64,000 nucleotides of DNA from Diphasiastrum complanatum (GCA_029204225.1 CM055092.1:41012016-41076015); one strand, 5' to 3'. Counted from the first letter of the stretch, positions 11,302 through 23,604 are shown. The notes: a model not told the origin generated them from the sequence alone. Program-made: numbers and translations.

Positions 11302-14139
11302 GGGAGTGTCTTGATTGTGATCCTAGTATTCAAAGCAACAACAAAGATGAATAAGCTTTGGCTAAGATTAGCTATTAATAAGCTCAATTCCCAAAAGTTC
11401 AAAACTTTTTGAATTCAATTACATGAAAATGACTTATAACTTATCCAAGTTTTCATTTACATGTTGGGTTCTTCTTTTAGTTTATATAACATCACTCATA
11501 ATGAACCATTGCTAAATTTGATGGCAAATTTTCATTTACAACTACCAAATTTCAAAATGGTTTCACTTATATTTCTAGCAATGTGGAATGGAGTACTAAC
11601 ATTTGTTTTTTAAGAGTTGATCTTTCTCTTTCTTCTTTAAATCCAAAAGTTGAGAAGAGAATGAATTCACAAACCCTTAACAAAATCAAACCCACCTTCT
11701 AAAAAAAGTTTCCTTTTAAATCTCTCTTAATCCAAGGTAAGAATAGACCCAAAATCAAATTTGAAGGCCATTGAACTTCTATGAAAAAACCAGAAAACCA
11801 AAATGAAAGGTAGCTTAGTTTATGATGGGTTGCTTACTTACAAACCCATAACAAAATTAAACCCACCTTCTATGTAAAGAAACTAGTATCGGAAGCCCAA
11901 TGACAATAATTTGATATTTTCATTTTAAACATTTTTTTATGTTAATTTTGATTTGTGATTTGGTAAATGAGATAATGATTTGTTTTCCAAGGGTGGCTTG
12001 AATCTGGGATTTAATAAACTTTGGAAGCTAATAATTTAACATTTTGTTGTTTATTTTGGTACAGTATGATATTATGCAGTATCTTTATTTTGTAAATCAA
12101 AAAGTGTGATGAAGCAGAAAATGAAAAACATGTTTATATAGATGTGAGTGCTTATGCGAGTATCGTGTGTGACCTAGATGTTTTGTCTTTCCTTTCTATG
12201 ATTATATGTAGAAATTAATTTGATTTATCAAGTGATGTAGCAATATGGGTTGATGCAATCATGAATGTGAGATGATATATCTTCAAATGATGTTATGAGC
12301 ATTGGATTTATGGAGATAGACTTCTGCGATAAACATCTTATCGAAGTAGATAATAAACATTGAATACAATTGTAACAATGATGCAAAAAATTGAAGTGTA
12401 AGTTTAAACAACAAAATTCCCATGTTCAAAGCTGCATAATAACTATTCATTCTAATGTTCAAATTTAGTTTATATCTTATATTTTATAATGATACATTGT
12501 CGAGATAAGCAAATTTGGAGTGTTTGGTGATAGTGGATTTCAAGGCCTAGTGGTAGATTCATTGTAAGTTTGAACTCTAATTTTTATGTGATTGATTTGA
12601 ATTAAATAAAGTATCTTACTATTCAACACATAATTAATCATAATACAATCTATAATTTATATCATAAAAAGAATTATTTCTTTTAGGTTTTCTACTTTAG
12701 TTTTTATGTATGTAACTTTTTAGTTGTACTTCACATTGTTATTAAAGCTTTTGAAAACAAACAACTCAATTTTTAACATACCTTCAAATAGTATCTTTCA
12801 TTTTGAAATCGAAGAACTATTTGTTCGGTCTTCAATCAGTAACATAATGTATGTTCATTGTTTCTTAGTTGCCAAAAACATAACAAGTTTATCAATATAT
12901 TATTCTTGAATTGACTCATGTTGAGGTATGAAAACTTATTAGTTGGCACTTTAAAAAAAAAAACATTGTCTATTTTGTTTAACTTGTTTCTATTGTAGAT
13001 TATATATAAAGCATAAAAAGAATTTAAATGATTCATAGCAAAATCATTAAAGCATCTTAAATTTCTTTTAGAATAAATAAATTTCATATTAGTACTTATT
13101 AGCGTTAAACAATAGTTTATATAAAAATGTAATTTTTAAAAAATACTATAGAGAACTTGGCTTTATTTGTGACTTGATCAAATTTGTTTATTTAAAATTT
13201 GATACAAATCTAAAAAAAATAAGTAGTTTATACATTTGTTAGATCTTAAAATAAATTTAACCAATGAGATAATATGTCATTGCCATTTAGCAAAGGACAT
13301 GGAATAGACCGACCCTCTAGTCTTCCTTAAAGATTAAGTATGGGATTAGATTCCAGTGAATTATGATTCATGAATCATAAGAATCTAATTATTTGTGATT
13401 GACAAATCACAAACAAATACGTAGTTGATTATGAGTGTATGATTTCTAATCTTTACTCCAATTTTTATTGAGTTCTATGAATTTTACAGACATTTCTTAT
13501 TAGGTAAACTATTTTTTTTGCTTATGATGAGATTTGCTTACTTTAGTGGATTGTATTCTATTACAAATTGTAGTCTATAAGTGCTTGTGTACAAAGTTCA
13601 GTCTATATCTCCAGATTTATAAGAGATGTATTAATCTATTAAGATACAAATAGTTGTTGATTTTGGCATGCAATGTTAGAAATGGAGCTATTAACTCATT
13701 AAAGTAACTACAGTACTTTGGATTGAGTTATAATTGTCTGAGACTTGATGGATCTCCTAGAGATTTTAGATGACTAAATTGTGATATTATAGAATATTTG
13801 GATATTCCACAAATATTTGTATCAAAAAGCATTATTTTATGCAAGAAATTGTGGATTAAAATGAGATTTTTTCAGCTTTGGATTTGATTTCTGAAATTAA
13901 GTAAAGTCACCCAATGTTTCATGTAATTGGGATTATATGAAGGTGATGAACTTTTTTTTTGGATAAGGTCAACCCATTTGGAGGATTTATAGCTTAGTGT
14001 ATCTTTGGAATTTGAGTTAGTATTCATGAGTAGAGCCAAACAATTTAAAAATTGTTGCATCTTTGAATACTTATTCAAATGAAAAAGATCAGACTACACG
14101 TAATGATTCATGGGTAAGACTTGAAAGCTTAAGGAATGA
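11302..14139. other. AT-rich region without recognisable genes
   Basis: No coding similarity on either strand. Two imperfect copies of a segment of about 40 bp (containing AAATCAAACCCACCTTCT) lie about 165 bp apart at 11,670 and 11,840. The stretch at 13,280-13,325 resembles the gypsy LTR start at 14,205-14,270 (GGACATGGAATA and GACCGACCCTCTAG) and may be a small LTR scrap. Confidence 0.5.
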
Positions 14140-14304
14140 TTTTATGTTTTCTTTTTCCCATTCTGAGGACAAAACCTGTTTAAGGGAGGAAGAATGTTAC
14201 GGCCATATTCAGTTAAGGACATGGAATATTCCTAATATGGTAGACCGGCCCTCTAGTATTCGAGATTATTGGTCATGTCAAGAGCGAAGGGTTATAGAGA
14301 TAGT
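14140..14304 (+). repeat. Ty3/gypsy 3' end: polypurine tract and LTR start
   Basis: The sequence reads like the end of a plant gypsy pol (SEDKTCLREE), then a purine run TAAGGGAGGAAGAA (14,181-14,194), then TGTTACGGCC at 14,195, a common plant gypsy LTR start. The LTR is cut at about 14,300 where copia sequence begins. Confidence 0.55.
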
Positions 14305-17206
14305 AACTGTGGCCTTTATAAATTGGATGCTGCAAAACCAGGAGAATATGGTTTGGCTATCTCAACAACATCTCAATCTGAGTTGTGGCACAAAAGACTT
14401 GGTCATTTGAACTAGGGGAGCTTGAGATTGATGGTGAAGCTGAAGATGGTAATAGGGTTACCGGCATTGCAGGATGATCATCATGCAATATGTGAAGGAT
14501 GCGTCATGGGAAAGCATCACAGGGAGACATTCAAGAAAGGTGCAGCTGCAAGAGCTAAGAAACCGCTGGAACTCATTCACAGCGACATGTGCGGCCCAAT
14601 GAAGACCATGTCATTGGGGAAAGCATATTATTTTATGACTTTCATAGATGATTACTCTAGGAGGACATGGATTTATTTCTTGAAGAAGAAATCTAACACT
14701 TTTGCTCGCTTCAAGGAGTTCAAGACTTTGGTAGAGAACCAACTGGATGCACGCATCAAAGTGCTAAGATCTGATTGAGGGGGCGAATACAAATGTGATG
14801 ATTTTGAGGACTTTTGCAAAGGACATGGCATCAAAAGACAATTCACACAGTCACACACGCCCCATAGTAATGGTGTAGCTGAAAGGAAAAATAGGACTAT
14901 TACGGAGAGTGCACGTTCCATGATGAAGCAAATGGGCTTGACCGATTCACTTTGGTCGGAAGCGTGTAGTGGGGCAACGTTCTTGCAAAACAGGAGCCCT
15001 ACAGTTGCGGTTCCAAATGTGACTCCCGAAGAAGCATTTACAGGAATAAAACCAAAAATTGACAAGTTTTGTGTCATTGGATGTAAGGCCTATGTACATG
15101 TGCCAAAGGAGAAGCGAAAGAAACTTGATGCCAAAGCAATCAAGTGTATCTTCATCGGTTATGATGAGAGGACGAAGGCATACAGGTGTTTTGATCTTGT
15201 AATGAACAAGATTCACATTAGCAAAGATGTGCTCTTTGCTAAAACGCATAGGTATGAAGATGAAGACCGTGCAAGTGGTGAAAGCATCAAAAGACTTCCC
15301 ACAATTTTGGAGGAAGAAGATGAAGAAGATGCTCCACAAGATGATGCACGTGAAGACGAGAGTCGAGAGGGCGAGTCTGAAAGGACACCACCTATTCAAA
15401 AGCCTAGGGGGAGGTACTTGCCAATAGGAGCAATAAAGGAGAAACCGGTTGGAAGTAAGAGACATTACTTAGACACTCCTTGGGATACATACTCTCCACG
15501 TAGTGTATCACCTGAATCTAAGATACCAAAATGGTATGAAAATATCATGAAGGACAAAGCTAAATCAACCAAGATCTAGCACACAAGGAGAAGTGAGAAG
15601 ATCAATGCGGGAAAGGAAGTCTCCCGATCGTTATCATGTGAACTATGCCCTAATGAGTGACATTTTGAAGTGTCGAGAACCATCAACCTTTGATGAGGCA
15701 AAAGATCACAAAGAATGGCAAAGGGCAATGGAACATGAAATAGAATCTATCCACAGGCATGATACATGGGAGCTGGTTGATCTACAACTTGGAAAGAAAC
15801 CCATTGACAACAAATGGGTGTTTAGAACAAAGTTTCATGCGGATGGCACGATAGCAAAGCATAAAGCACGCCTAGTAGTGAAGGGTTATGAGCAAAGCAA
15901 AGGAATTGACTATGAAGAGGCATTTGCTCCAGTGGCTAAGTGGACTACGCTACGCCTTATCATTGCCTTAGCACATTTTGGGTGGAAAATCCATCAAATG
16001 GATGTGAAGTCCGCATTTTTGAATAGTGACTTAGAGGAAGAAGTTTACATGGTCCAACCGCAGGGCTTCATGGCAAAAGGGCAAGAACAGAGGGTATGTA
16101 AACTACACAAAACACTTTATGGCCTTAAGCAAGCGCCACGCGCATGGTATTGACGCATTGACAAGTACTTTCTTTCTCATGGGTTTGTAAGAACAAATTC
16201 AGATCCAAACCTTTATGTTCTTATAAATGATGACAACATTGCCTTGATTGTACTTTACGTTGATGATATCATTATCATGGGCAATGATGAGAACCTCACT
16301 CGTTCTATCAAAGCCAACTTATGCAAGCAGTTTGAGATGACAGATTTAGATCTTATGCACTATTGCTTGGGTGTTGAAGTATGGCAAACTGGCAGTGATA
16401 TTAGGTTATGTCAAAACAAGTATGTGGGCGAGATATTGGAGAGATTTCACATGACAGAGTGCAAACCTTCCATCACCCCTTGCGAAGTTGGTAAGAAATT
16501 ATCTTGTATTGATGATAGTGCACATGTTGACGCTACTCTATTTCGTCAGCTAGTTGGGAGTTTGATATATCTTATGACTACACGTCCTGATATCTGCTAT
16601 GCTGTAAGTTTGATTAGCCAATTCATGTCATCACCCACTATGGACCATTGAAAAACTGCAAAAAGGATTTTGAGGTATGTGAAAGGTACACCTAACCTTG
16701 GCCTAATCTACAAAAGACAGAGTATTTTACCTAAGTTGCAGGGTTATGTTGACGCTGATTGGGCAGGAAGTATAGATGATAGAAAGTCAACAACAGGTTA
16801 TGCCTTCAATTTTGGTAGCGGTTGTTTTTCATGGTCTAGCAAGAAGCAAGATACTATTTCTCTTTCTTCTACAGAAGCCGAATATAAAGCGTTGAGTTCT
16901 GCTACCCAGGAAGCTGTTTGGCTACGTAAGTTATTATGTGAGATTGGCATGGAGCAGGTAAATCCTACTGTTATTTTCCGTGACAGTCAAAGTGGAATAC
17001 AATTGGCTAAGAATCCTATCTTTCACGCAAGGACAAAACATATTGAGGTGAAATATCACTTTGTGCGTGAAAATTTACAATTTGAAGATATAAGTATTGT
17101 ACATTGTTCTACGTTATTACAAGTTGCTGATATATTTACGAAAGCTTTAAGTAAAAAAAAGTTTGAGACTTTTAGAGCCAAACTTGGCTCAGATCTAGTT
17201 ATGTAA
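14305..17206 (+). pseudogene. Ty1/copia pol pseudogene (integrase-RT-RNase H)
   Basis: Starts mid-polyprotein in the pre-integrase region (ELWHKRLGHLN, 14,375), with the HHCC zinc site completed by CEGCVMGKHH. The integrase core has all three acidic positions: D in HSDMCGP, D in LRSD (about 14,770) and E in NGVAERKNRT (about 14,880). RT follows from about 15,690 (NKWVFRTKFHADGTIAKHKA, DVKSAFLNSDLEEEVY, LYGLKQAPRAWY) with the YVDD box at 16,258. RNase H is at 16,740-17,150 (YVDADWAGSIDDRKSTTGYA, SLSSTEAEYKAL, VADIFTKAL), and a stop ends the frame at 17,204-17,206. Breaks: TGA at 14,776-14,778 (RSD-stop-GGEY), a frameshift near 15,580, TGA after APRAWY (16,152) and TGA at 16,649. Gag and protease are absent. 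This is the longest copia frame here and relatively young in sequence, but not functional. Confidence 0.92.
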
Positions 17207-18110
17207 AAGGCCTCTACTTGTAATACTATCATGGAGGTATGTTCCATGAATAGAGTAAACTCTAAAATAAAGAGAGACATTGATCATTGAGGGAGAAAGT
17301 TAAAATAGCAATGATCTACTTATACAGTGCTTTCTTATTTCGACGGCACCACATGTGCTTAGTTCTAGAGTTATCGAGCCATCTTTCTTTTACGAGCCCT
17401 TTGAGTGCTTTTAAGCAACTGATCTTTGTACTTACTTATCAGTTAAATATACAATTTGTTGAGAGCAATTCTGTTGTCTTGTCTTGTTGCACTTGACGTT
17501 GTACTGTGGTGATTGATCCGGTCGGGTGTTTAAACTGTGTTTCTCTTAACTGCTTTGAGCGTAGCCACAGGAGAAAACTTTAGCTGAAGGAGACAATGGT
17601 TCACATTTATATCTATGCATTTAGTTGATTATCTTTGTAGGCTATACATCTTCACATGTGCATATGCTAAAGTATTTGGGGCCTTCATGGTGACTATAAT
17701 AAGATGACAACATCTTGATGATTGCAAAATTGTCAAAAAGTTGACAAGCAGATGCACTAATATGGAAATGTATCTCATCTTAAGCTTGCTTATCAAACCC
17801 AATGGTTGACCACATTATTATGCTCTGAATATCCAAAATTAAGTAATTTGTTAGATACAAGGTCACATTGCTCAGAAATTGCACTTCCTTAAAGACCAAA
17901 CCCAAAAAGAAGTTATACAAAGCATGAAGTGAAGCAAGATGAGAAGGGCTGTAAAAATCATAACGCTAGAGAGTAACCATCCATCCGTGCTCCGGTACTA
18001 GCAGCATTGCACATAGTTTATTCTTTCATAACTGCATCAAGTGAAAGCAGCATTCAGGCATTGCATAACAAATGAAAGAACATTAGTGTCAATAATAGAG
18101 ATGGAAAACA
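17207..18110. other. 3' flank of copia element, no gene
   Basis: A purine run (GAGGGAGAAAG) at about 17,289 could be the element's PPT, but no convincing LTR ends follow. No coding similarity was seen in the rest. Confidence 0.4.
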
Positions 18111-18114
18111 CTAT

Positions 18115-18712
18115 ACAAACCCTTTCTTGACAGAGCTATACGCATTCTTCGATATGATGATATTTTTTTTGTCAGCTTTCTGCACTTCCTCACGTCTCTC
18201 ACCAATTATGATTAAATTGCGGCCATCTTCAACTTGGACCTTAAGATTTTCTTTGTTCAAACCTGTCAAATATATAAAGGTTTTTATTATAACTTAAGAA
18301 AAATCCCCCATAAGTCACTTGTGAAAGGTGAATAAGCTGAAACAACCCCTTCGAATGAGGAAAGCCAGTAATTGCACTTTTTTGTGTCAAATCCCAATTC
18401 ATTCAATGTGACTTTTGCAAATACCTAAAGGCTAAGACGATGTACTGAAATGTGAAAAGTATATCTCAATCTGGTTTAAGCTCCTCAGGCAAACAGACTG
18501 TGCCTTCTCGAATGCATTATGGTCATGTAGTAGGCCTAGAGTCTATTCTAAGTGATGCGCAAATAACGTCTAACGGTTTCAATCCAATATACTCGAACTA
18601 AAGCAGTACCACTTGCATCCTTGGAAGACGTAGTGTTAGTCCAGAGGGGGAACGGATCCCAAGCATCTATGGAAAGAGGATCAAAGACGTTGAAATGAAT
18701 CAATGTCATCAC
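18115..18712 (-). pseudogene. cytosolic small heat-shock protein (HSP20) relic
   Basis: Two blocks on the minus strand match plant small heat-shock proteins in the correct order. Block 1 (about 18,696-18,555): FNVFDPLSIDAWDPFP, the class I N-terminal signature (NVFDPFSLDVWDPF), continuing to VRVYWIETVRR, aligned with the ARIDWKETPEAH segment, then a stop. Block 2 (18,265-18,120): GLNKENLKVQVEDGR, NLIIIGERREEVQ and NAYSSVKKG, the start of the alpha-crystallin domain (PGLKKEEVKVQVEDG...ISGER). The family are ATP-independent chaperones forming oligomers in the cytosol. Roughly 290 bp without similarity separate the blocks, and block 2 is preceded by TTTGACAG, a good splice acceptor, so an intron or an insertion is possible. 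The C-terminal half with the GVLTV motif is not found. A relic rather than a gene; family assignment is confident. Confidence 0.75.
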
Positions 18713-19009
18713 AAAACTGTTGGAACAACAGTGACGAGCAAACTTAGAAAATAATCAGACCAATCACAATTGCCATCAAAGCTCTTTCAGACAAGTGAGA
18801 CAGCTTTCGAAGAGCTAGAAAAACTGTTGCGGAAAGATGATCGGTTCTGATATGGAAGCCATCTCCTCCCGGGATTATATAGAGAAATATGAAGAGGGTA
18901 TGGCGATCGATGCCGAGAGTTCAAGAAGAAAAGAGACATATCCCGTATCCACCATAAACGACACTTGTTCTTTCTCGTTGAAAAGTTACAATACTCAAAG
19001 AAAACGCAT

Positions 19010-19011
<2 letters not shown>

Positions 19012-19067
<56 letters not shown>
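19012..19067. repeat. (GA)n microsatellite
   Basis: 56 bp of uninterrupted GA/AG dinucleotide. Confidence 0.97.
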
Positions 19068-19068
<1 letters not shown>

Positions 19069-19417
19069 GGGGAGGGAGTTACACCACTTTTTAATTATAT
19101 TAGATTTTGAAATAAATATATGATGTGGAATTTTGAGGAGCCAAAGAACTCCAAAACGCACAAGGCTAGGGTCTTGGTAAAATTGAATTCTTTATTGAGG
19201 GTGTTTTCACATAGGGACCCTGGCCAAATGCCAGGATCGGGCCACTTACCCCCCTGTTCTGGCCATGGTCCTCATGGAACGGTTTGGCCTGTTTTCACAC
19301 ACATGTGTGAAATGACAAGATCTTGGAGGTTTGTGGGGCCACCTGTTGTAGCAATGGCGTCTTCACCTACAGCGGAAATAGAGAGAGACTGTAGCAACGA
19401 CATCTTCACTTGGCCAT

Positions 19418-19456
19418 GGAGAGAGAGAGAGAGAGATAGATAGAGAGAGAGAGAGA
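19418..19456. repeat. imperfect (GA)n/(GATA) microsatellite
   Basis: GA repeats interrupted by GATAGATA at about 19,434-19,443. Confidence 0.9.
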
Positions 19457-19574
19457 CTCACCAATACACACAGAAACATAGAATTGATATGCATTTTGAA
19501 GACACACACGCAGACAAAAACATGCCTCGCATCATGGACAGGCGCAATTAGGCCAAACTATTATAGCCACTGAT

Positions 19575-19792
19575 CAAAGAAAGGTAGTGTTCAACATCAT
19601 CTCCGGAACATCCATGGCCTCCCCTCATGTAAGCGGCCTGATAGCTCTGCTCGAGACAACTCACTAGCAATTTTATTCTTTGAAACTCCTACCCGCAGAC
19701 TCAGAGATAGAGTTTGGGTTTTCGATATGGAGGGATGGATCTCACAAGGTGCGGAGCCCAATTGTAATTACCAAACAGCAGGCTTTCTAAGA
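19575..19792 (+). pseudogene. subtilisin-like protease (subtilase) relic
   Basis: The plus strand encodes KVVFNIISGTSMASPHVSG (about 19,590-19,640), the conserved block around the catalytic Ser of plant subtilases (family S8; GTSMACPHVSG, Ser of GTS). A stop follows LIALLETTH. In another frame, 19,705-19,792 encodes FGFSIWRDGSHKVRSPIVIT ending in TAA, matching the extreme C-terminus (fibronectin-III-like domain; consensus WSDGxHxVRSPIVVT). Between them about 200 residues of a normal subtilase are missing, and the Asp and His catalytic blocks were not found upstream. Normally a secreted serine endoprotease; this copy is a deletion-ridden pseudogene. It sits 0.9 kb from the HSP20 relic, on the opposite strand. 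Confidence 0.8.
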
Positions 19793-21130
19793 TGAAAGTA
19801 TCAGTGCCCGATCTTATGATCCATGGTCATACTCTGCATGTCTCCTATTTCTTGTATCCCAACTATCGAATCGAACATTTCGAAGGAGAACAAAGCCGTA
19901 GATGTCTTTAAAGATGAGGATCTATGAGACGATACAACTTGTGTTAATCAAATCCTCTGTCTATCCGATATCAATCCTTGTTTATGATTGTGAATTTTTA
20001 CATTTTTTCACTTACAGAAATGCTACATTGCATCCACATACTTAAACAAGGTGAATTTGACCCAGGAAAATTGTCTATTGATTGGAAATCATATTGTCTT
20101 TCAAAATTTTGTGGCAGGCCCATAACGGACAACAATGCATCCTAACCCAACAAAATTACATCTCAAAACCACACAACTTCTCCGGTCACAAGAGTAGCCA
20201 ACCATTCCAGCGTTCAATAACAACATTCGAAAACTCCATCTGTGGACAAACCAAATACAGGCATTACACATTTTCAATTGTGAAATACAAATGACACAAT
20301 GCCATGTTCAGAAGACAAACACAAACAACTGGATAGTAGTAGTACTACTGATCAAACAAAGATTCCAATAAAATTCCCCTATGAACCACAACGATACCAT
20401 GAGCATAAAAACAAACTATGATTGCAATATATGGATCAACTTTTGAATTCGTCCAAGGCTACCATGTCTTTTGTCTATGCAACTCTCCTCTATTGCACTT
20501 ATAACAATCCAAAACAACATCATGACTTTGATAAACGAACCACGCGAGGGATCCATATGCCGCAAAATAGTTACGACAAATGAGACTGCATCAAACATCC
20601 CAAGTACACATGGTTTGGTCAAGCAACTTCATTTGATAGTTGAAATTTATGGCATTTACTCTTGGATCCTACAATTTACGACATGAGTCAATGGAAGCAA
20701 TAGCAAAATCGTAGCACAAATCAATGTTGCAACAGAAAGCATGTACTCTCAATCTACTACCAACAAGAGAATGATGATTTGCAATCTGTTTCGCTGTAGA
20801 CTAAATAAACCATAGCTAAAGTTATTCTTGGTCGTACAACAAAAGAATTGATACAAAATAGTCCATTCTTATTGTTAAGTTGAATTGGTTAACATATGGT
20901 ATCTGGGACATGACCTTACCTTAATGAAGATAGAAAGAAAAGCACTTCATATTCACATGTCATAGCTAAATCATTCAAGAAAACGAGAACATGAACATCA
21001 TTTAGTGCTCCACACAAATTTGCTACCAAATTGCATATCCTAATGAAAGGGCCTAGTGAAATAAATGAAAAACAAAAACCTTTGGATTGCACATTGTTGC
21101 TCGTAGACGGTCGCTGCCATAATTGCATTT
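19793..21130. other. no recognisable gene
   Basis: Short open frames occur on both strands but stop density is about what chance predicts. No domains, RNA genes or long repeats seen. Confidence 0.5.
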
Positions 21131-21139
21131 GACATTAGC

Positions 21140-21440
21140 ACATGGAAAAGCAAAAGGAAATAAATTTTGTGGAGATAAATTCTCCCCCTCCATCTGAGCA
21201 TAGTGCTTTGATCCTCCTCTGGGTTTGATTTTCTGTAGACACCTTGAACTACATGAAGAATTTAAATGCCTATGATTTGTTCTTCAGAAAGTAAGTAATA
21301 GTCCATCGTGAAAAGTCATGGATGAAGGTAAGAAAATATAGTGTTTCCCCCGTGGTAGCAGTCTGCACCGGCCACAAATGTCATGTGGCTCAATTCCAGC
21401 ATTCTGCTTTTGACATTCCAAAGTAGTGCTCCACGTATAA
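21140..21440 (-). pseudogene. Ty1/copia integrase fragment
   Basis: Minus-strand translation gives a degraded integrase core: HLWPVQTATTGETLYFLTFI, HDFSRWTITYFLKNKS, then TENQTQRRIKALCSDGGGEF and ISTKFISFC. It follows the copia pattern CGPMQT..GG..YFLTFIDDFSR...YFLK.KS....FK..VE.Q....IK.LRSDRGGEF. The second catalytic Asp region (SDGGGEF) is recognisable, and D replaces R of the usual DRGGE. Several stops interrupt it. RT and RNase H of this copy were not found, and no LTR is attached. Confidence 0.75.
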
Positions 21441-22592
21441 ATGAACTATAGATTGTTGGTGATAGAAGCTACCTACCACAATCTCATTGTTGCTAATCTT
21501 ATCAAAACAAAACGACATCGACAATAATTGAGTTGCAACTAGGCACTCTAAATCCAAAAATCTAACATGCAAAACAAACTATGTTCTATTGAGTGAAACA
21601 ACTTGCAATAACCTCATAGTTTGTTGATGTACGAATCCATTAAGTCCCTCATGTCCCCTAAAATCTCCAATATTTTTTTCTCAAATTCACGTTGGTGCTC
21701 TCCATTGCTCTCTTCGAAATTTGCCAAATTGATTATGGCGTTCTCCAATTCGACAAAAATCCGGTGATTGAAACTATGGCTCCAGATTCAACACAATGTT
21801 ATAATCATAAAAATTATCACCTATATTGTAGAGACTAGAGACACATAAATGTGCCATTTTTATGATGATTATATGTTTTTTTTATAAATGCAACATGCAA
21901 ATAAACACATACTGCAATCGAGATGGAAAACTTGTACCAGGTAATGAATGGCTAAAAAGAGGAGGCATGGTGTGAAAATTTCAGAACGATAGACAAAGCC
22001 GACTTAATGACGCTTTGCATATCTTGGAAATGCACAATTCTGCGCCGCTTGTTAAGCGTAGAAAGTTAGATGGAGTTGAAACCTTGAGAGAATAGAAAAT
22101 GAGAACTTCCCATGAGTGCTTATGACAAAGAGAGATGGAGGATGCTACAACAGTGATGAGAAGAGTTTCTACCAACGCTGGTAGATTGAAAGGATGCAAG
22201 GCACAAGAGCCGATGATTGTGGAAGGTCAAAATTTGGTTGCTATTGCCTTTGTGGCATCCATGAAGAAACCTAAAGTTTTTAAGCATCAAAGCTTTTGTA
22301 TATTTCCTTGCATTTTTCAAACTGCTGCATTTTTTAGCTAAGTTTTGCACAATTTACATATTTGAACTGTGTTTCACATAGTTCACATTTTTTGCACTTT
22401 TCCAACAACCCAATACTAAGCCAAAATATGACTTAGAATCTTTTCGCCGACCTTCAGCTTTTTCGCATTTTTTAGAAAATGCGACACTTAGTCCAAAGTG
22501 ATTAGAACGTATTTTTCACAGACCTTCGGTTTTTTTGCATTTTTCAAAAAAATGCGATAGCTCATTCTTCACGTTTTTTGCAAAATGGAACC
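21441..22592. other. flank of copia relic; unassigned sequence with two short hairpins
   Basis: A minus-strand frame at 21,614-21,790 reads about 57 codons (for example ENAIINLANFEESNGEHQRE) but I cannot assign it. At 22,463-22,484 TCGCATTTT and AAAATGCGA form a perfect 9-bp stem with a 4-base loop. A similar imperfect hairpin at about 22,536-22,557 repeats the pattern, both preceded by GACCTTC. Confidence 0.4.
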
Positions 22593-22728
22593 TGTTGGAA
22601 ATTAAGCCCAAGTTGCCTCCTTGGTGAATGACTAATTTTTATTTTATGATTCTTTCTGCATGTTTATTGATCATTGATCTAGGGCTAGGTGAAACCAGCT
22701 TTGGTTCTACGTCTGCTCATCTGATACC
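22593..22728 (+). repeat. possible truncated LTR start
   Basis: TGTTGGAAATTAAGCCCAAG has the form of a copia LTR start and ends exactly where the LTR at 22,729 begins. No second copy is present to confirm it. Confidence 0.3.
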
Positions 22729-23556
22729 TGATCTGATATCGTGACATCAGCAGAAGTACTTTAGCACATGGCTAATCTGCCACTCTTGTAATCCATGGTT
22801 AGTTATAGATGTTTAATCTTTCTGATCAAGGAAGTTACATGATGCAACACGGAAAAGTTCGCGAACTACATACTTTCTGCTTGATGCATAAAACAGTAAG
22901 ACGAAAATATACAGAATATATGTCCGCCTGTGAGCGAGACAATTTTGTAGAACGATTAGCAGATCCAGAAGTCTGCTAGTAAGCGAGACACTATTCATGA
23001 GAGAATTGTATTTCTCTCACGCCAATGCATTGTGTGGATTTGTCACATAGTGCTTGAAATCAAAAGATCAATAGATAATATTGTAGCTATTATGCGCATT
23101 ATTCTGAATGATTGTATGATCTCGAATGAGTATTTGTTTGTTACTATTCGTGTATCTCATTTACTTGTTTATTCAATTCCGCACATTGGTTTGATTTTGT
23201 TGAATGCTATATTAGTCTATAACATAGATCAGTAGTGTATGTCTACATTCTGGAGGATTGTAGGACTGATATAGCCGGTAGTGACCAATAATCATATCTG
23301 AATTCCACACGAACTGATTTTGTTCGTGAATGTTTTCGCTTCGCTTCACTTCGCTTCGCTTCGCGATCACTTGAAATCAATTTCGGAGCTCATTCAAGTT
23401 TCGTTTTGTCTAGTTTTTTTACAGAGCATGATTGATCTTTTCGCGAATTCTTCTCGTTTCGTTACAGAACTTGATTGATCTTTTCGCGAATTCTTCTCAA
23501 GTAGAAATTATTCGTGATTAGAACAGTTTCGTGAATCATTAGAGAGGCTCTCATCA
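22729..23556 (+). repeat. left LTR (TGATCTGATA...CTCATCA)
   Basis: 828 bp with direct-repeat similarity to 26,532-27,397 over nearly its full length. Ends TGAT...ATCA form a short inverted terminus. It is rich in TTCGCGAATTCTTCTCG-type segments near the 3' end, repeated twice within the LTR. The five flanking bases differ between the two LTRs (atacc and gttcg), so an intact target duplication is not seen. Confidence 0.85.
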
Positions 23557-23557
23557 A

Positions 23558-23570
23558 TCGTATCAGGGCT
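23558..23570 (+). promoter_or_regulatory. probable primer-binding site
   Basis: TCGTATCAGGGC directly after the LTR end resembles the initiator-Met PBS TGGTATCAGAGC with two mismatches. Confidence 0.5.
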
Positions 23571-23604
23571 AACAACGTGACCTGTGTCCCATTTTGACGG
23601 GGAG

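Noticed and set aside
19120-19443. 107-codon plus-strand frame containing SGHGPHGTV, reminiscent of the subtilase His block.
   Set aside because: The match is only a few residues, the spacing to the Ser block is wrong, and the rest shows no subtilase similarity.
20330-20686. Minus-strand stretch with few stops.
   Set aside because: Stop density is near random and no family could be recognised.
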